A stretch of 20,230 bases of DNA from Candidatus Wildermuthbacteria bacterium GWA2_46_15 (GCA_001823105.1 MHTO01000020.1:1-20230), one strand, 5' to 3'; positions 6,480 through 14,519 are shown, counted from the stretch's first letter. The notes: generated from the sequence alone by a model not told the origin. Translations and numbers: made by a program.

Positions 6480-6905
6480 CTACGGACAGGCAACCGTCCA
6501 GCTGGTGGTGTCGCAATTCTCGGCCGTACCTTTGTGAGAAACGGCGTAGTAGCGGGTCGTCGTGCAGGTGCCCTTGTTCTCCATCGTCCCATAAAGACAG
6601 AATTTCTGATCATCTAAACTATTGTCAACCCAGCCATAAGAGGCTTTAGTTTTGGGATCCTTGGGTACCACCAGCATATAGGTGCCGATGGCCGTGGGCG
6701 CGCTGGCGCCCTGAAGATATTTATCTAAATCTCCGTAATAAAGCTCCATGGCTGATCCGACCTGGCGCATGTCGGCCTGGCGAACCGCGTCTCGAGCCTT
6801 GGCTCTGGCTCCGCCCATCGATACTAAAACGATTGAAGCTAAAACGCCAATAATGGCAATAACAATTAAAAGCTCAATGAGGGTAAAACCTTTCTTTTTA
6901 GACAT
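6480..6905 (-). CDS. Type IV pseudopilin / prepilin-like protein (second in gene order)
   Basis: I chose the ATG at 6905, giving 141 residues and the short leader MSKKKG before FTLIELLIVIAIIG; an in-frame TTG nine codons earlier would give a less typical leader. Glu is at +5. The helix continues GGARAKARDAVRQADMRQV, then a compact head with Cys in KFCLYG, GTC, ENC and the final VACP, so up to two disulfides. It is paralogous to 6027-6461, sharing the YYAVSHKG / YFYVSQKG block. A candidate extended -10 promoter and a UUCG hairpin precede it, which would suit a highly expressed pilin; which of the three is the major subunit is inference. Confidence 0.92.
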   Translation of the reverse strand: MSKKKGFTLIELLIVIAIIGVLASIVLVSMGGARAKARDAVRQADMRQVGSAMELYYGDLDKYLQGASAPTAIGTYMLVVPKDPKTKASYGWVDNSLDDQKFCLYGTMENKGTCTTTRYYAVSHKGTAENCDTTSWTVACP

Positions 6906-6946
6906 GTTGGTTAATTTTTTATTGTCGATCAAATTTGTAATGGAAC

Positions 6947-6962
6947 TACTCCCGAAGGAGTA
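6947..6962 (-). promoter_or_regulatory. UUCG-tetraloop hairpin in the pseudopilin leader
   Basis: On the minus strand TACTCC (6 bp stem) encloses TTCG before GGAGTA, i.e. a C(UUCG)G tetraloop, the most stable common RNA loop. It lies about 40 nt before the ATG at 6905, in the predicted 5' leader. No T-run follows, so it is more likely an mRNA stabiliser than a terminator. Confidence 0.5.
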
Positions 6963-7000
6963 TAGGTGATAGTTCGACCTTTTTCACTTTTTGTCTTCTT

Positions 7001-7009
7001 ATTGTATCA
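7001..7009 (-). promoter_or_regulatory. Candidate extended -10 promoter for the downstream pseudopilins
   Basis: Minus strand TGATACAAT fits an extended -10 (TGn then TACAAT). A TTGACT lies further upstream but at about 22 bp, too far for a standard -35. It would give a leader of roughly 90 nt containing the UUCG hairpin. Confidence 0.35.
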
Positions 7010-7038
7010 TCTCCCGGCCACTAATTGAAGTCAAGACC

Positions 7039-7488
7039 TTACCAGCAATCCAGGCCGGAAGGCGGGCTGCTCAAAACCCGGGTGCCCTTGGGCGAAGCGG
7101 CAAAAAAGGTCCCGGCCTCAAGACAGGCCCAAAGACAATACTTTTGCCCCTGACCGGCATTTCCCCACCAGCGATAGCCTTCAGGCTGGCAAGCCGGAGG
7201 CGCATTGCCCGGATCAGCCGGGGCCGGATCCAGATAAGAAGCGATTTTTGCGGGCGGCTGATCGGCCACGCCAATGGCGCCTTTCTCGATGTATTTTAAA
7301 TGGTCGTCATAATCAAGCTCCAGGGCCAGCATATACTGACGGACATCGCTGACTCTCCGGGCGTCCCGGGCCTTGGCCCGCACCGACTGCAAAGAAACCA
7401 AGACAATGGTGGCTAAAATTCCAATAATGGTCAAAACCACCAGTAATTCAATCAGAGTGAAGCCCAGTTTGCGTTGATAGTTCGTCAT
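7039..7488 (-). CDS. Type IV pseudopilin / prepilin-like protein (first in gene order)
   Basis: 149 residues. The short leader MTNYQRKLG precedes FTLIELLVVLTIIGILATI with Glu at +5, followed by VRAKARDARRVSDVRQYMLALELDYDDH, a typical Patescibacteria pilin helix. The head contains PACQPEGYRWWG, KYCLWACL and a C-terminal DCW, so Cys residues again bracket the head. Its ATG overlaps the pilC stop by 4 bp (ATGA), so translation is likely coupled to pilC. It is followed by a 130-bp gap before the next pseudopilin, with a possible new promoter there. Confidence 0.92.
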   Translation of the reverse strand: MTNYQRKLGFTLIELLVVLTIIGILATIVLVSLQSVRAKARDARRVSDVRQYMLALELDYDDHLKYIEKGAIGVADQPPAKIASYLDPAPADPGNAPPACQPEGYRWWGNAGQGQKYCLWACLEAGTFFAASPKGTRVLSSPPSGLDCW

Positions 7489-8699
7489 TGTATTGGCGTC
7501 GATCCCATCTGATAAAGAGGCAAGAGAATGGCCGCGATTAAAATGCCGACGGCGCCGCCCAGGATGATGATCAAGAGCGGTTCCATCAGGCTGAGAAGGA
7601 CTTCGGCGCCCCTCTCGATTTCTTTCTGGTAGAAGTTGACAATATCCAATAAAGTTTCCGAGAGGCGCCCCGTCTTTTCTCCGACTAAAACCATCTGGCT
7701 GAAAAAGGGCGGGAAAAAATCAGGATATTTCTTCAAGGTGCGGGAAACCGTCTCTCCCCGCCGGACCTCTTCCCGAGCCTCAATAATAATCTCCTGATAA
7801 CGACGGTTATTGACGACCTCGGAGGTTATCTCCAGGGCCTTGGCAATGGGCAGACCGCCCGAAATAAGGGTGGAAAGGTTTTCGGCGAAACGAGACAAAT
7901 AGATCATTTTAAAAAGAGGGCCGATCAGGGGTATTTTTAAAAATAGGTAGTCGAACTGTTTTTTCCCCTCCGGCGTCTTCCGATAGCGCCGCAAAGAAAA
8001 AACCAGGGTGCCGATACCCAGAATGATGAGAATGATGAACTTTCTGACCGTCTCGGTAAAACCAACCACAATCTTGGTCAACAAGGGCAGCTCCTGGGAC
8101 TCGGCCACTAAAACCGATATCAGTTTAGGAATAACGAAAATGGTCATGACCAACAAGACGCCGGTGAAAGTGATCAGAATAAAAAGAGGATAGATGGTCA
8201 TGGCCAAGATCCTCTGCAAAAGAGCGTATTCCCGCTCCAGGTGGTCGGCCAGATATTCCAAAACTTCGGACAGCTGGCCGGAAACTTCGCCCGATTTGAC
8301 TAAATTGACGTAAAACGAAGTAAAAAGATCGGGAAAGGTCGTTAGCGCGTCGGAAAGAGAGCTGCCGCCCTCAACTTCTTCGCCGATCTTTAGAATCTTT
8401 TCTTTGAAACTGGGATTTTTCGTTTCCTCGGCAATGGCCCGCAAAGACTCAATTAGTGAGACCTCGGACTTGAACATGGTTGAGAGTTCCCGCGAAAACA
8501 AAACCAAGTCTTTGCGGGAAACCCTTTCGAAAATCTTCAAACGCCGAGAGTAGAACGGCTCTTGGCCCGCCTTTTCCAGATAAGTGACGATCAAACTATA
8601 GTCCTGCAGGACTTTCAGGGCGGCTTCCCGAGAGGCGGCCTCAACGGCGCCGGCTTGAATATCACCTTCTTTTGTCCTTGCCTGATAATTAAATTTCAT
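7485..8699 (-). CDS. pilC: Type IV pilus inner-membrane platform protein PilC
   Basis: 404 residues, a usual PilC/GspF length. The N-terminus (MKFNYQARTKEGDIQAGAVEA) is the typical start of the family. Two repeated GspF domains follow (about 65-190 and 270-390), each with the Phe/Arg-rich start (FSRELSTMFKSEVSLIESL; FAENLSTLISGGLPIAKAL) and the motif for loss of unfolded subunits (SGEVSGQLSEVL; GEKTGRLSETL). Three membrane helices are evident near 165-190, 215-235 and 370-395. PilC couples the PilB and PilT motors to pilin insertion and removal. Start and stop overlap its neighbours pilT and the pseudopilin by 4 bp each (ATGA). Confidence 0.96.
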   Translation of the reverse strand: MKFNYQARTKEGDIQAGAVEAASREAALKVLQDYSLIVTYLEKAGQEPFYSRRLKIFERVSRKDLVLFSRELSTMFKSEVSLIESLRAIAEETKNPSFKEKILKIGEEVEGGSSLSDALTTFPDLFTSFYVNLVKSGEVSGQLSEVLEYLADHLEREYALLQRILAMTIYPLFILITFTGVLLVMTIFVIPKLISVLVAESQELPLLTKIVVGFTETVRKFIILIILGIGTLVFSLRRYRKTPEGKKQFDYLFLKIPLIGPLFKMIYLSRFAENLSTLISGGLPIAKALEITSEVVNNRRYQEIIIEAREEVRRGETVSRTLKKYPDFFPPFFSQMVLVGEKTGRLSETLLDIVNFYQKEIERGAEVLLSLMEPLLIIILGGAVGILIAAILLPLYQMGSTPIQ

Positions 8700-9763
8700 C
8701 TTCTCACCAGCAGCCTTAACTCTGAAGGATTAAGCGAATAGATTAGGGCGTTCTCCAGGGAAATCTCTTTCTTCTTCACCAGATCCGCCAGAGAACGGTT
8801 GAGCGAGATCATGCCGACCTCGCCGGAAGTCTCAATGACCATCGGCAGTTCGTGAATTTTGTTTTCCCGAATCAAATTGGTCACCGCCGGCGTGGAAAGC
8901 ATGATTTCACAGGCCGGAATCAGACCCCCTTTCAGACAGGGAACCAGCCTCTGAGAAATGACACCCAAGAGGGATCCGGAAAGCTGGGCTCGAACCTGGT
9001 CTTGCTGCTCGGCGGCAAACGAATCAACAATGCGATGAATTGTTTGTGAAGCCGAATTCGTGTGCAAAGTGGCAAAAACCAGGTGGCCGGTCTCGGCCGC
9101 CGTGATGGCGATGGCCATGGTTTCGGGATCTCTCATTTCCCCCACCATGATAACGTCCGGGTCCTGCCGAAAAGTGGCGCGGAGTGCCCGAGAAAAACTG
9201 AGCGTGTCCTGATAAACCTCTCTTTGGTCGATGACGGCCCGATCGTCTTCAAAGATGTATTCGATCGGATCCTCAATGGTAATAATGTGGTCGGCCCGGG
9301 TATGATTAATCTCGTCGACGAGCGCGGCTAGGGTGGTGGATTTGCCGTGACTGGAAGGACCGGTCACCAGAACAAAGCCCTGGCTAGGACGGGTAAACTC
9401 GTGCAGGATGGGCGGCAGATTCAGTTCGTCCACGGTCCGGATCTTGGCCGGAATCAATCTCATGGCGACGCTGACATCACCCCTCTGCCGAAAGACATTG
9501 ACCCTGAATCTGACCCGATCTTCAAAATTGTAAGAGAAATCAACTTCTTTGTCTTCGGCAAACCTTTTTTGCTGTTCTGGGTTGAGCAAAGCCAAACCCA
9601 GTTCTTTTACCTCTTCTCCGGTCAAAACTTTGTACTTGACCAGCGGCACTAATTTCCCGTTGATCCGCAGCAAAGGCGGATGGCCGGTGGAAAAATGCAG
9701 GTCCGAAGCCTGTTCTTTAACGGTGAGCTCTAAGTATTCTTTTAGTTTGGTTAAATAGTCCAT
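8696..9763 (-). CDS. pilT: Type IV pilus retraction ATPase PilT
   Basis: 355 residues, standard for PilT. The N-terminal PAS-like domain contains ASDLHFSTGHPPLLRINGKL. The core has Walker A GPSSHGKST (about 135-143), an Asp box ITIEDPIEY (161-169), Walker B DPDVIMVGEMRD (201-212) with the catalytic Glu, and His box TGHLVFATLHT (225-235). The Walker A loop is GPSSHGKS where most PilT proteins have a GPTGSGKS-like loop, but G, K and S are kept. An AAGGA Shine-Dalgarno-like sequence lies about 10 nt before the ATG, one of the few in the window. It powers pilus retraction and so twitching or DNA uptake. It starts 3 bp after the receiver-protein gene and overlaps pilC. Confidence 0.96.
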   Translation of the reverse strand: MDYLTKLKEYLELTVKEQASDLHFSTGHPPLLRINGKLVPLVKYKVLTGEEVKELGLALLNPEQQKRFAEDKEVDFSYNFEDRVRFRVNVFRQRGDVSVAMRLIPAKIRTVDELNLPPILHEFTRPSQGFVLVTGPSSHGKSTTLAALVDEINHTRADHIITIEDPIEYIFEDDRAVIDQREVYQDTLSFSRALRATFRQDPDVIMVGEMRDPETMAIAITAAETGHLVFATLHTNSASQTIHRIVDSFAAEQQDQVRAQLSGSLLGVISQRLVPCLKGGLIPACEIMLSTPAVTNLIRENKIHELPMVIETSGEVGMISLNRSLADLVKKKEISLENALIYSLNPSELRLLVRR

Positions 9764-9766
9764 ATT

Positions 9767-10135
9767 CTATTCCTTAAATATCTTTTTAACCTCTTTGACG
9801 ACTTCGCTGGGTGTATAGTGGGCCTTAATCAGATATTGGGTTGCGCCCAGGGCAAAGGCTTTATCGATTTCTGATTTCTGGCCAAGATTCGAAAGAATAA
9901 CCACTTTTAAATCTGATAGTTTTTTATCATCCCTCAGGCCTTTCAGAATTTCCCAGCCATCGAGGCGCGGCAAGACAATATCCAGCAGAATTAAATCCGG
10001 TTTTTTTTCTTCTATCTTTTTTAAAGCCTGACTGCCGTCAATGGCGACTTCGATCGGAAAACCGGCTTCCTTAAATTTCGTCGTGTAAATGTCAACCAAA
10101 AAGGGGTCGTCCTCCACCAACAGAATTGTTCTCAT
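9767..10135 (-). CDS. CheY-like single-domain response regulator in the pilus operon
   Basis: 122 residues, one receiver domain and nothing else. Key residues are present: acidic pair E8-D9-D10, phosphoacceptor D52 in LILLDIVLP, S82 in VILSNLG, and K104 in YLIKAHYTP. Such stand-alone receivers work by binding a partner in their phosphorylated state. In Gammaproteobacteria PilG and PilH control PilB and PilT; the position here between pilB and pilT suggests a similar role, but no kinase lies in the window and orthology is not claimed. Spacing to pilT is 3 bp. Confidence 0.92.
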   Translation of the reverse strand: MRTILLVEDDPFLVDIYTTKFKEAGFPIEVAIDGSQALKKIEEKKPDLILLDIVLPRLDGWEILKGLRDDKKLSDLKVVILSNLGQKSEIDKAFALGATQYLIKAHYTPSEVVKEVKKIFKE

Positions 10136-10145
10136 AGTGATTTTT

Positions 10146-10217
10146 TCAGCGTCTGTTCTGCGTTACCAGGGTTTTATCGCTGAACTGACGCAGAACTAAA
10201 CGCTGAACCACGCAGAA
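10146..10217. repeat. Palindromic repeat cluster between pilB and the receiver gene
   Basis: TCAGCGT (10146-10152) and TTCTGCGT (10156-10163) pair with ACGCAGAA (10188-10195) and ACGCTGA (10200-10206), giving a long imperfect hairpin. In addition GCTGAAC...ACGCAGAA occurs twice in tandem (from about 10179 and 10202). It lies in the 103-bp gap between pilB and the receiver gene and has no coding potential; it may be a REP-like element or a processing site. Confidence 0.6.
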
Positions 10218-10238
10218 ATATTAATTGACTGCGATGTA

Positions 10239-11972
10239 TCATTTCTCCTCGGTCACTCCCAAAACCTCCTCCAGGGTCGTCAGGCCGGCCAAAACTTTGA
10301 GAATGCCGTCTTGCCTCATCGTCATCATGCCCTGGCTCAAGGCTTCTTGGTAAATCCGGCTTTCCGAGGGTTCTTTTAAAACCACTTCGGCCAGGCTCTC
10401 GGTCATCTCTAGAACTTCGAAAAGGCCGGTCCGGCCCGAAAAACCGGTCGCGTTGCATTTCTTACAGCCTTGGGGCTCAAAGACTTCAATCTCTGAATTA
10501 AGTTTTAATGCCCGTTTTTGGCTCTCCGGCAGAGAGTCCAGTTCCCGTAAAATTAAATTTTTTAGTTCCGGGAGGGCCTTAGCTTTCTTTTTACAATCCG
10601 GGCAGAGTTTTCTCACCAATCTTTGGGCAATGGCCAATCGCAGCGTCGGCGGAATCAGAAAGGGCTTGACGCCCAAATCAATCAAGCGGGGAATAACGCC
10701 GATGGCATTATTGGTGTGCAGCGTCGATAGAACCAAGTGCCCCGTCAAAGCGGCGTGAACGGTCAAACTGGCGGTTTCCTCGTCCCGGACTTCACCGACC
10801 ATGATAACATTCGGGGCTTGGCGCAAGATGTGCCGCAAACCCATGGCAAAAGTATAGCCAATTTCGGTCTTGATTTGAGACTGATTGACGCCATCGATAA
10901 AATACTCGACCGGGTCTTCCAGGGTCACAATATTGGTTCCTTCCCTATTGAGAAGCTGCAGGATGGTGTAAAGGGTCGTGGTTTTACCAGAACTGGTTGG
11001 TCCGGTGGAAAGAATTAAACCATAGGGCCTTTCGGCGGCCCGCTTGATGATTTCGACGTTCTGACTCGACAATCCCAAATCATCCAGCTTTTTTAAGCCC
11101 TGGCTGGAATCGAGAACCCGGATGGCCACCTTCTCTCCCGAAACCGTAGGAAAGGTGGAAACGCGAAAATCAACGCTGTTCTCGTCAAACTTGGTCGAGA
11201 AACGACCATCCTGAGGAATGCGAGACTCATCGATCTTCATGCCGGACAAAATCTTGATTCGGGAAACCACGGCCGGCAAAAGCCTAAGCGGCAAAAAAAT
11301 AGAGGAGTGCAAAACGCCGTCCAAACGATAGCGGACTCTTAATTTATCCTGGGTGGGCTCGATGTGAATATCCGAAGCCCGGCCGTCAACGCCGTGACCC
11401 AAAATAACGGCCACGACCTTAGTGATGGGCGCCTCTTCGGCTAATCTTTCGAACTCCGCCGCCGTGGGCATGCCGCCTGGCCGAATTTTCTCTTCCTCTA
11501 AATCTCTTTCCAATTCGCCCAAGGCTTTTTCCACCTCTTTCCTTAGGGTTCGGTACTGCTTGAGTAATTTATTGAAAGTCGTCAGGCTGATTAAAAAGAT
11601 TTGGCTTTTCCATTTGCCCTGCCGCGACAAAAATTTCAGCGCCTCCTGATTGGCCAGATCCTCGGGATAAACCATGCCCACCTCTAAGAGATCCTCTCTT
11701 TTGGCCAGAGGAATCATTTTGTAGTATTTGGCCGAGTCCTCGGGGATCAGTTCGAGAATCTTTAAAGGCACCTCCTCGGGCAGAACCTCCTTTAGGGGAA
11801 TTTTCCGCTCTTCGCTTTTCAAGCTGAAAAGAAGGTTTTCTTCCAGGATATTGTTATCTAAAATCACCTCTTCTTCTTTTTTATTATTGTCTTTGACCTC
11901 GGTTTCGAGAAGGCCAGCTTGCGCGCGATCAATGATGCCTTTTTTGAGCAGTTTTTGGATTAAAGATAGCAT
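10239..11972 (-). CDS. pilB: Type IV pilus extension ATPase PilB
   Basis: 577 residues. The N-terminal MshEN-like domain runs to about 140. The ATPase core has Walker A GPTSSGKTTT (324-333), Asp box VTLEDPVEYF (349-358), Walker B region NVIMVGEVRD (388-397) with the catalytic Glu, and His box TGHLVLSTLHT (410-420). The four zinc Cys are C457, C460, C503 and C506 (CPDC and CKKC), diagnostic of PilB rather than PilT. The residues before Walker B are RQAPNV, where relatives usually have RQDPDI. PilB drives pilus polymerisation through PilC. ATG start; the upstream gap of 31 bp contains a stable hairpin that includes AAGGAG. Confidence 0.96.
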   Translation of the reverse strand: MLSLIQKLLKKGIIDRAQAGLLETEVKDNNKKEEEVILDNNILEENLLFSLKSEERKIPLKEVLPEEVPLKILELIPEDSAKYYKMIPLAKREDLLEVGMVYPEDLANQEALKFLSRQGKWKSQIFLISLTTFNKLLKQYRTLRKEVEKALGELERDLEEEKIRPGGMPTAAEFERLAEEAPITKVVAVILGHGVDGRASDIHIEPTQDKLRVRYRLDGVLHSSIFLPLRLLPAVVSRIKILSGMKIDESRIPQDGRFSTKFDENSVDFRVSTFPTVSGEKVAIRVLDSSQGLKKLDDLGLSSQNVEIIKRAAERPYGLILSTGPTSSGKTTTLYTILQLLNREGTNIVTLEDPVEYFIDGVNQSQIKTEIGYTFAMGLRHILRQAPNVIMVGEVRDEETASLTVHAALTGHLVLSTLHTNNAIGVIPRLIDLGVKPFLIPPTLRLAIAQRLVRKLCPDCKKKAKALPELKNLILRELDSLPESQKRALKLNSEIEVFEPQGCKKCNATGFSGRTGLFEVLEMTESLAEVVLKEPSESRIYQEALSQGMMTMRQDGILKVLAGLTTLEEVLGVTEEK

Positions 11973-11984
11973 TTAGGTGAAATT

Positions 11985-12001
11985 AAGGAGCTAAGCTCCT
12001 T
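11985..12001. promoter_or_regulatory. Hairpin in the pilB leader
   Basis: AAGGAGC (11985-11991) pairs with GCTCCTT (11995-12001), 7 bp with a 3-nt loop. On the minus (pilB) strand it holds AAGGAG, the only Shine-Dalgarno-like text upstream of pilB, in a stem and ends 12 nt before the ATG. The T-run is on the plus strand only, where no gene ends, so on the pilB strand it may reduce transcription or translation. Confidence 0.5.
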
Positions 12002-12003
12002 TT

Positions 12004-12297
12004 TTATTTGATTGGTTCTTCTTGGAGCAAATAGGGCAGGAAAGGATTATTCCGGCCGAGGACACCCTCGAAAGCAGGAACTTCTTCAAATAACTCAAGC
12101 TCGGACAAAAGGGACTGATCAAAAACTTGGAAATTAATCTCTATTTTTCTGATGGGCAAGGAGGATGAGGGCGGCGTCTCGATTGGTTTTTTGAAAACGC
12201 CAAACCAAAAAACAATGGCCGTCGCCAAAATAACGATGGTAAAAACCAGGATGAGATATTGTTGCCTTTTCTTTTGCTCGGAAAAAACAATGGCCAT
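12004..12297 (-). CDS. Small membrane protein at the pilP position of the pilus operon
   Basis: 97 residues, ATG start. It has a basic N-terminus (EQKKRQQ), one transmembrane helix (about 14-34), a Pro/Ser linker, and a short outer tail with FEGVLGRNNPFLPY. A Gly-Arg-Asn-Pro-Phe-like motif is common in pilus assembly proteins of the PilP/GspC kind, and the gene sits where pilP follows pilO, 12 bp after the pilO stop. It lacks a full PilP beta domain and lipobox, so I give no symbol. An inner-membrane platform subunit is the likely role. Confidence 0.75.
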   Translation of the reverse strand: MAIVFSEQKKRQQYLILVFTIVILATAIVFWFGVFKKPIETPPSSSLPIRKIEINFQVFDQSLLSELELFEEVPAFEGVLGRNNPFLPYLLQEEPIK

Positions 12298-12309
12298 GGA
12301 ATTTGCTAA

Positions 12310-12834
12310 TTACTCCTCCAAAAAATTAACAGCGCTGGTTAAGCTAAATAAAAAAACGTCTCCTTTCTCGGGCAGAGAAAACGATAATGATTCGGTCTGA
12401 ATCAATCGAGAACTTTTCTCCAAACTGGCCAGAAACTGACGGAAAGAAGGGTAGGTGCCCGCTATCTCGAGGAAAATTGCTTTCTTCTTGATCGAAGGAT
12501 TTTCCGTGACCAATGTCTTCAAGCCAAGTTCAATGTGACGTAAAACCAAGTTTTCCTGAGAAGCCGTCTTCTGGAAAAAACCCAGCAAGGCCGGCAAGGA
12601 AGGATCTAAAGGAAGGCTGGAATTAACTTTTTCCAAAGCCGCTTCGTATTTCTTAAGCTCCCCATCGAGAGACTTCAGGTTTTGCCGGTAATCTTCCTGG
12701 CTCTTTAGATCCGCCCTCTTTTGAGCCAACTCCAGTTTAGAGCTCTGTAAGTCTTGATATTGAGGCAGGGCCAAAGAAATTAAAACAACAAAGCAAAGAA
12801 GAAAGTTAGCGATGGTAATAGCGTATTGTTTCAT
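12310..12834 (-). CDS. pilO: Type IV pilus assembly protein PilO
   Basis: 174 residues from the ATG at 12834, which lies one base after the pilN stop (TAG then C then ATG); an earlier alternative start would overlap pilN by about 50 bp and add an untypical tail. One transmembrane helix (about 8-24) is followed by a coiled coil (about 28-70, QDLQSSKLELAQKRADL...LKKYEAALEKV) and a ferredoxin-like outer domain starting LPALLGFFQKTASQENL with GTYPSFRQFLASLEKSSRLIQ. This is the usual PilO layout. It pairs with PilN across the inner membrane to link the motor to the pilus. Confidence 0.88.
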   Translation of the reverse strand: MKQYAITIANFLLCFVVLISLALPQYQDLQSSKLELAQKRADLKSQEDYRQNLKSLDGELKKYEAALEKVNSSLPLDPSLPALLGFFQKTASQENLVLRHIELGLKTLVTENPSIKKKAIFLEIAGTYPSFRQFLASLEKSSRLIQTESLSFSLPEKGDVFLFSLTSAVNFLEE

Positions 12835-12835
12835 G

Positions 12836-13366
12836 CTAATTCTTAAAAACCGCAGGGTTAAAGAAAATTTCGAACTCAAATTCAACCCAACCGCCTTTGC
12901 CGATTCCGGCCTGTTCCAAACTGCTTTCCTGAATCAACGGCTCGGCTCGGAAAAGCCGGGCCTGCTGGCCAAGAACCTGGAAGTTATCGGCCTTGCCGCC
13001 CAGCCAAACCTTATTCTCTTTGGCATTAAAATCCATCTTGGTGAAAAAAACCTGAGGGTGAGCCAGCTTCTCGATCTGATCAAGAACCCGGGAAACCGGC
13101 TGCCTCTGGCTCGCTAAAAGGGAAAAACCCGTGATTCTTTTTTGAGTTCTTAAAATATCCTTTTCCAGATTGATTTCTTCTTTCGTTTTTTCTTGGTTGA
13201 GTTCCTGGCTGATCTGCTCAATCTCCAAACTGGCTTTTTTATTCAACCGGCTGAGAAAAAAGAGGCTCAAAAGCGAAATGATTAAAAAAGCAAAGGAAAG
13301 ATAAAACAGGATCGTTTGCCAAAACGGTTTCTCAACCGGTTTTTTAGGAATTAAATCAACTTCCAT
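12836..13366 (-). CDS. pilN: Type IV pilus assembly protein PilN
   Basis: 176 residues, ATG start 13 bp after the pilM stop. The N-terminal MEVDLIPKKP is a form of the conserved cytoplasmic motif by which PilN binds PilM. A transmembrane helix spans about 17-42, then a coiled coil (LNKKASLEIEQISQELNQEKTKEE) and an outer ferredoxin-like domain with VSRVLDQIEKLAHPQVFFTKMDFNA-type text. Gene order pilM-N-O supports the call. Confidence 0.9.
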   Translation of the reverse strand: MEVDLIPKKPVEKPFWQTILFYLSFAFLIISLLSLFFLSRLNKKASLEIEQISQELNQEKTKEEINLEKDILRTQKRITGFSLLASQRQPVSRVLDQIEKLAHPQVFFTKMDFNAKENKVWLGGKADNFQVLGQQARLFRAEPLIQESSLEQAGIGKGGWVEFEFEIFFNPAVFKN

Positions 13367-13379
13367 GGCATTGATGACG

Positions 13380-14465
13380 TTATTCTAGTCCCCTCAGGGC
13401 GACGCCGACGGCGATAATATAAGAGGGGGACAGCTCCTTCAGGGTTTTCTCCAGAAGGGGCGGATAAAAAATATTTAAGCTGGAAAAGGGGTTGGCGACT
13501 TCAACTTCTTGGCCTAATTTTTCGGCGAAATATTCTTTAAGGCCGGGAATGAGGGCGACGCCGCCGGACAAGATGATCAGGGTGGGAAACTTGCTTTCGG
13601 CCATCGAGAAACTCTGTATGGTTTTATCAACTTCCATCAGAATACTGTCGACAATGGTGGAAATGATTTCGCGGATGCTTTCTTTGCCGGGCTCGGCCAC
13701 GGACAATAAGCCGTATTTTTGCTTGAGAGCTTGAGCTTCTTTGAAATCAATCTGCAAAGCCTTGCTCAAGACCTCGGTTATTTCGTTTCCGGCGGGTTCA
13801 AAACTGCGACTTTGCCTCAAAACCCCTTTATCAATGAGACTGCAAGTCGTGCTCTGGGCGCCGATATCAATAATGGCCACGGTCTTGGTTTTGTCGGGAT
13901 TGACGGCTCTTAAAAAGCCAAAGACTTCGGCTTCCAGGGCATAGAGATCAAGCTTGGTAATCTTGCTGATCTCCTGATACTGGTTAATGACCTCGTTGGG
14001 AACCGCGACCAGCAGAACTTTAATGTTCGCTCCGGGGTGAGACGGCCGCTCTCCTTGGATGATGGACCAGTCGAGACTCACTTCATTTAGGGGCACGGGG
14101 ATTTGTTGCCGGGCCTGAAAACGAATGGCCTGAGGCAACTCCGGGAGCGACATAGACGGCAGTTCAAAAGTCGTGTAGAAAGTCGAGAAATCCGGGATCG
14201 AGAAAACGACTTTCCTTGATGACATCTTCGCTTCATTAACGATGCCCGAAATGGCGCGGGCAATATCCATCGTCTGAAACAGAAGGGTGTTCTTTTCGAG
14301 AGTCCGGAAGGGCTTATCGTAAATGGCCTCGGCCTGGATTTGTCCGTAAGCTTCGAGCTTGACTCTTTCTCCGACCCGCGAAAGTTCCACAATCTTGATT
14401 GAGGAAGAACCGATATCAATCCCCAAACAGTTTTTCTTAACCAGACCAAAGGGGGTAAAGGCCAT
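13380..14465 (-). CDS. pilM: Type IV pilus actin-like ATPase PilM
   Basis: 361 residues. The N-terminal phosphate loop LGIDIGSSSIKIVEL, the SHS2-like insert (VVFSIPDFSTFYTTFELP), the second phosphate motif AIIDIGAQSTTCSLID and the adenosine motif LSGGVALIPGLKEYF show the FtsA/PilM actin fold. PilM is a cytoplasmic ring protein that binds PilN and PilB. It is the first gene of the main pilus cluster, with a TGC-TATAAT promoter 55 bp upstream. Confidence 0.95.
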   Translation of the reverse strand: MAFTPFGLVKKNCLGIDIGSSSIKIVELSRVGERVKLEAYGQIQAEAIYDKPFRTLEKNTLLFQTMDIARAISGIVNEAKMSSRKVVFSIPDFSTFYTTFELPSMSLPELPQAIRFQARQQIPVPLNEVSLDWSIIQGERPSHPGANIKVLLVAVPNEVINQYQEISKITKLDLYALEAEVFGFLRAVNPDKTKTVAIIDIGAQSTTCSLIDKGVLRQSRSFEPAGNEITEVLSKALQIDFKEAQALKQKYGLLSVAEPGKESIREIISTIVDSILMEVDKTIQSFSMAESKFPTLIILSGGVALIPGLKEYFAEKLGQEVEVANPFSSLNIFYPPLLEKTLKELSPSYIIAVGVALRGLE

Positions 14466-14519
14466 AATGGAATCTAAAGAAGTTAATAGATATCTTTATG
14501 TGTTTTCTATTACCTAATT

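Noticed and set aside
10146..10217. Possible CRISPR repeats
   Set aside because: The units are short, partly inverted and lack regularly sized unique spacers.
12835..12885. Earlier non-ATG start for pilO
   Set aside because: It would overlap pilN by about 50 bp and add a 17-residue tail before the usual short N-terminus; the ATG at 12834 is right at the pilN stop.
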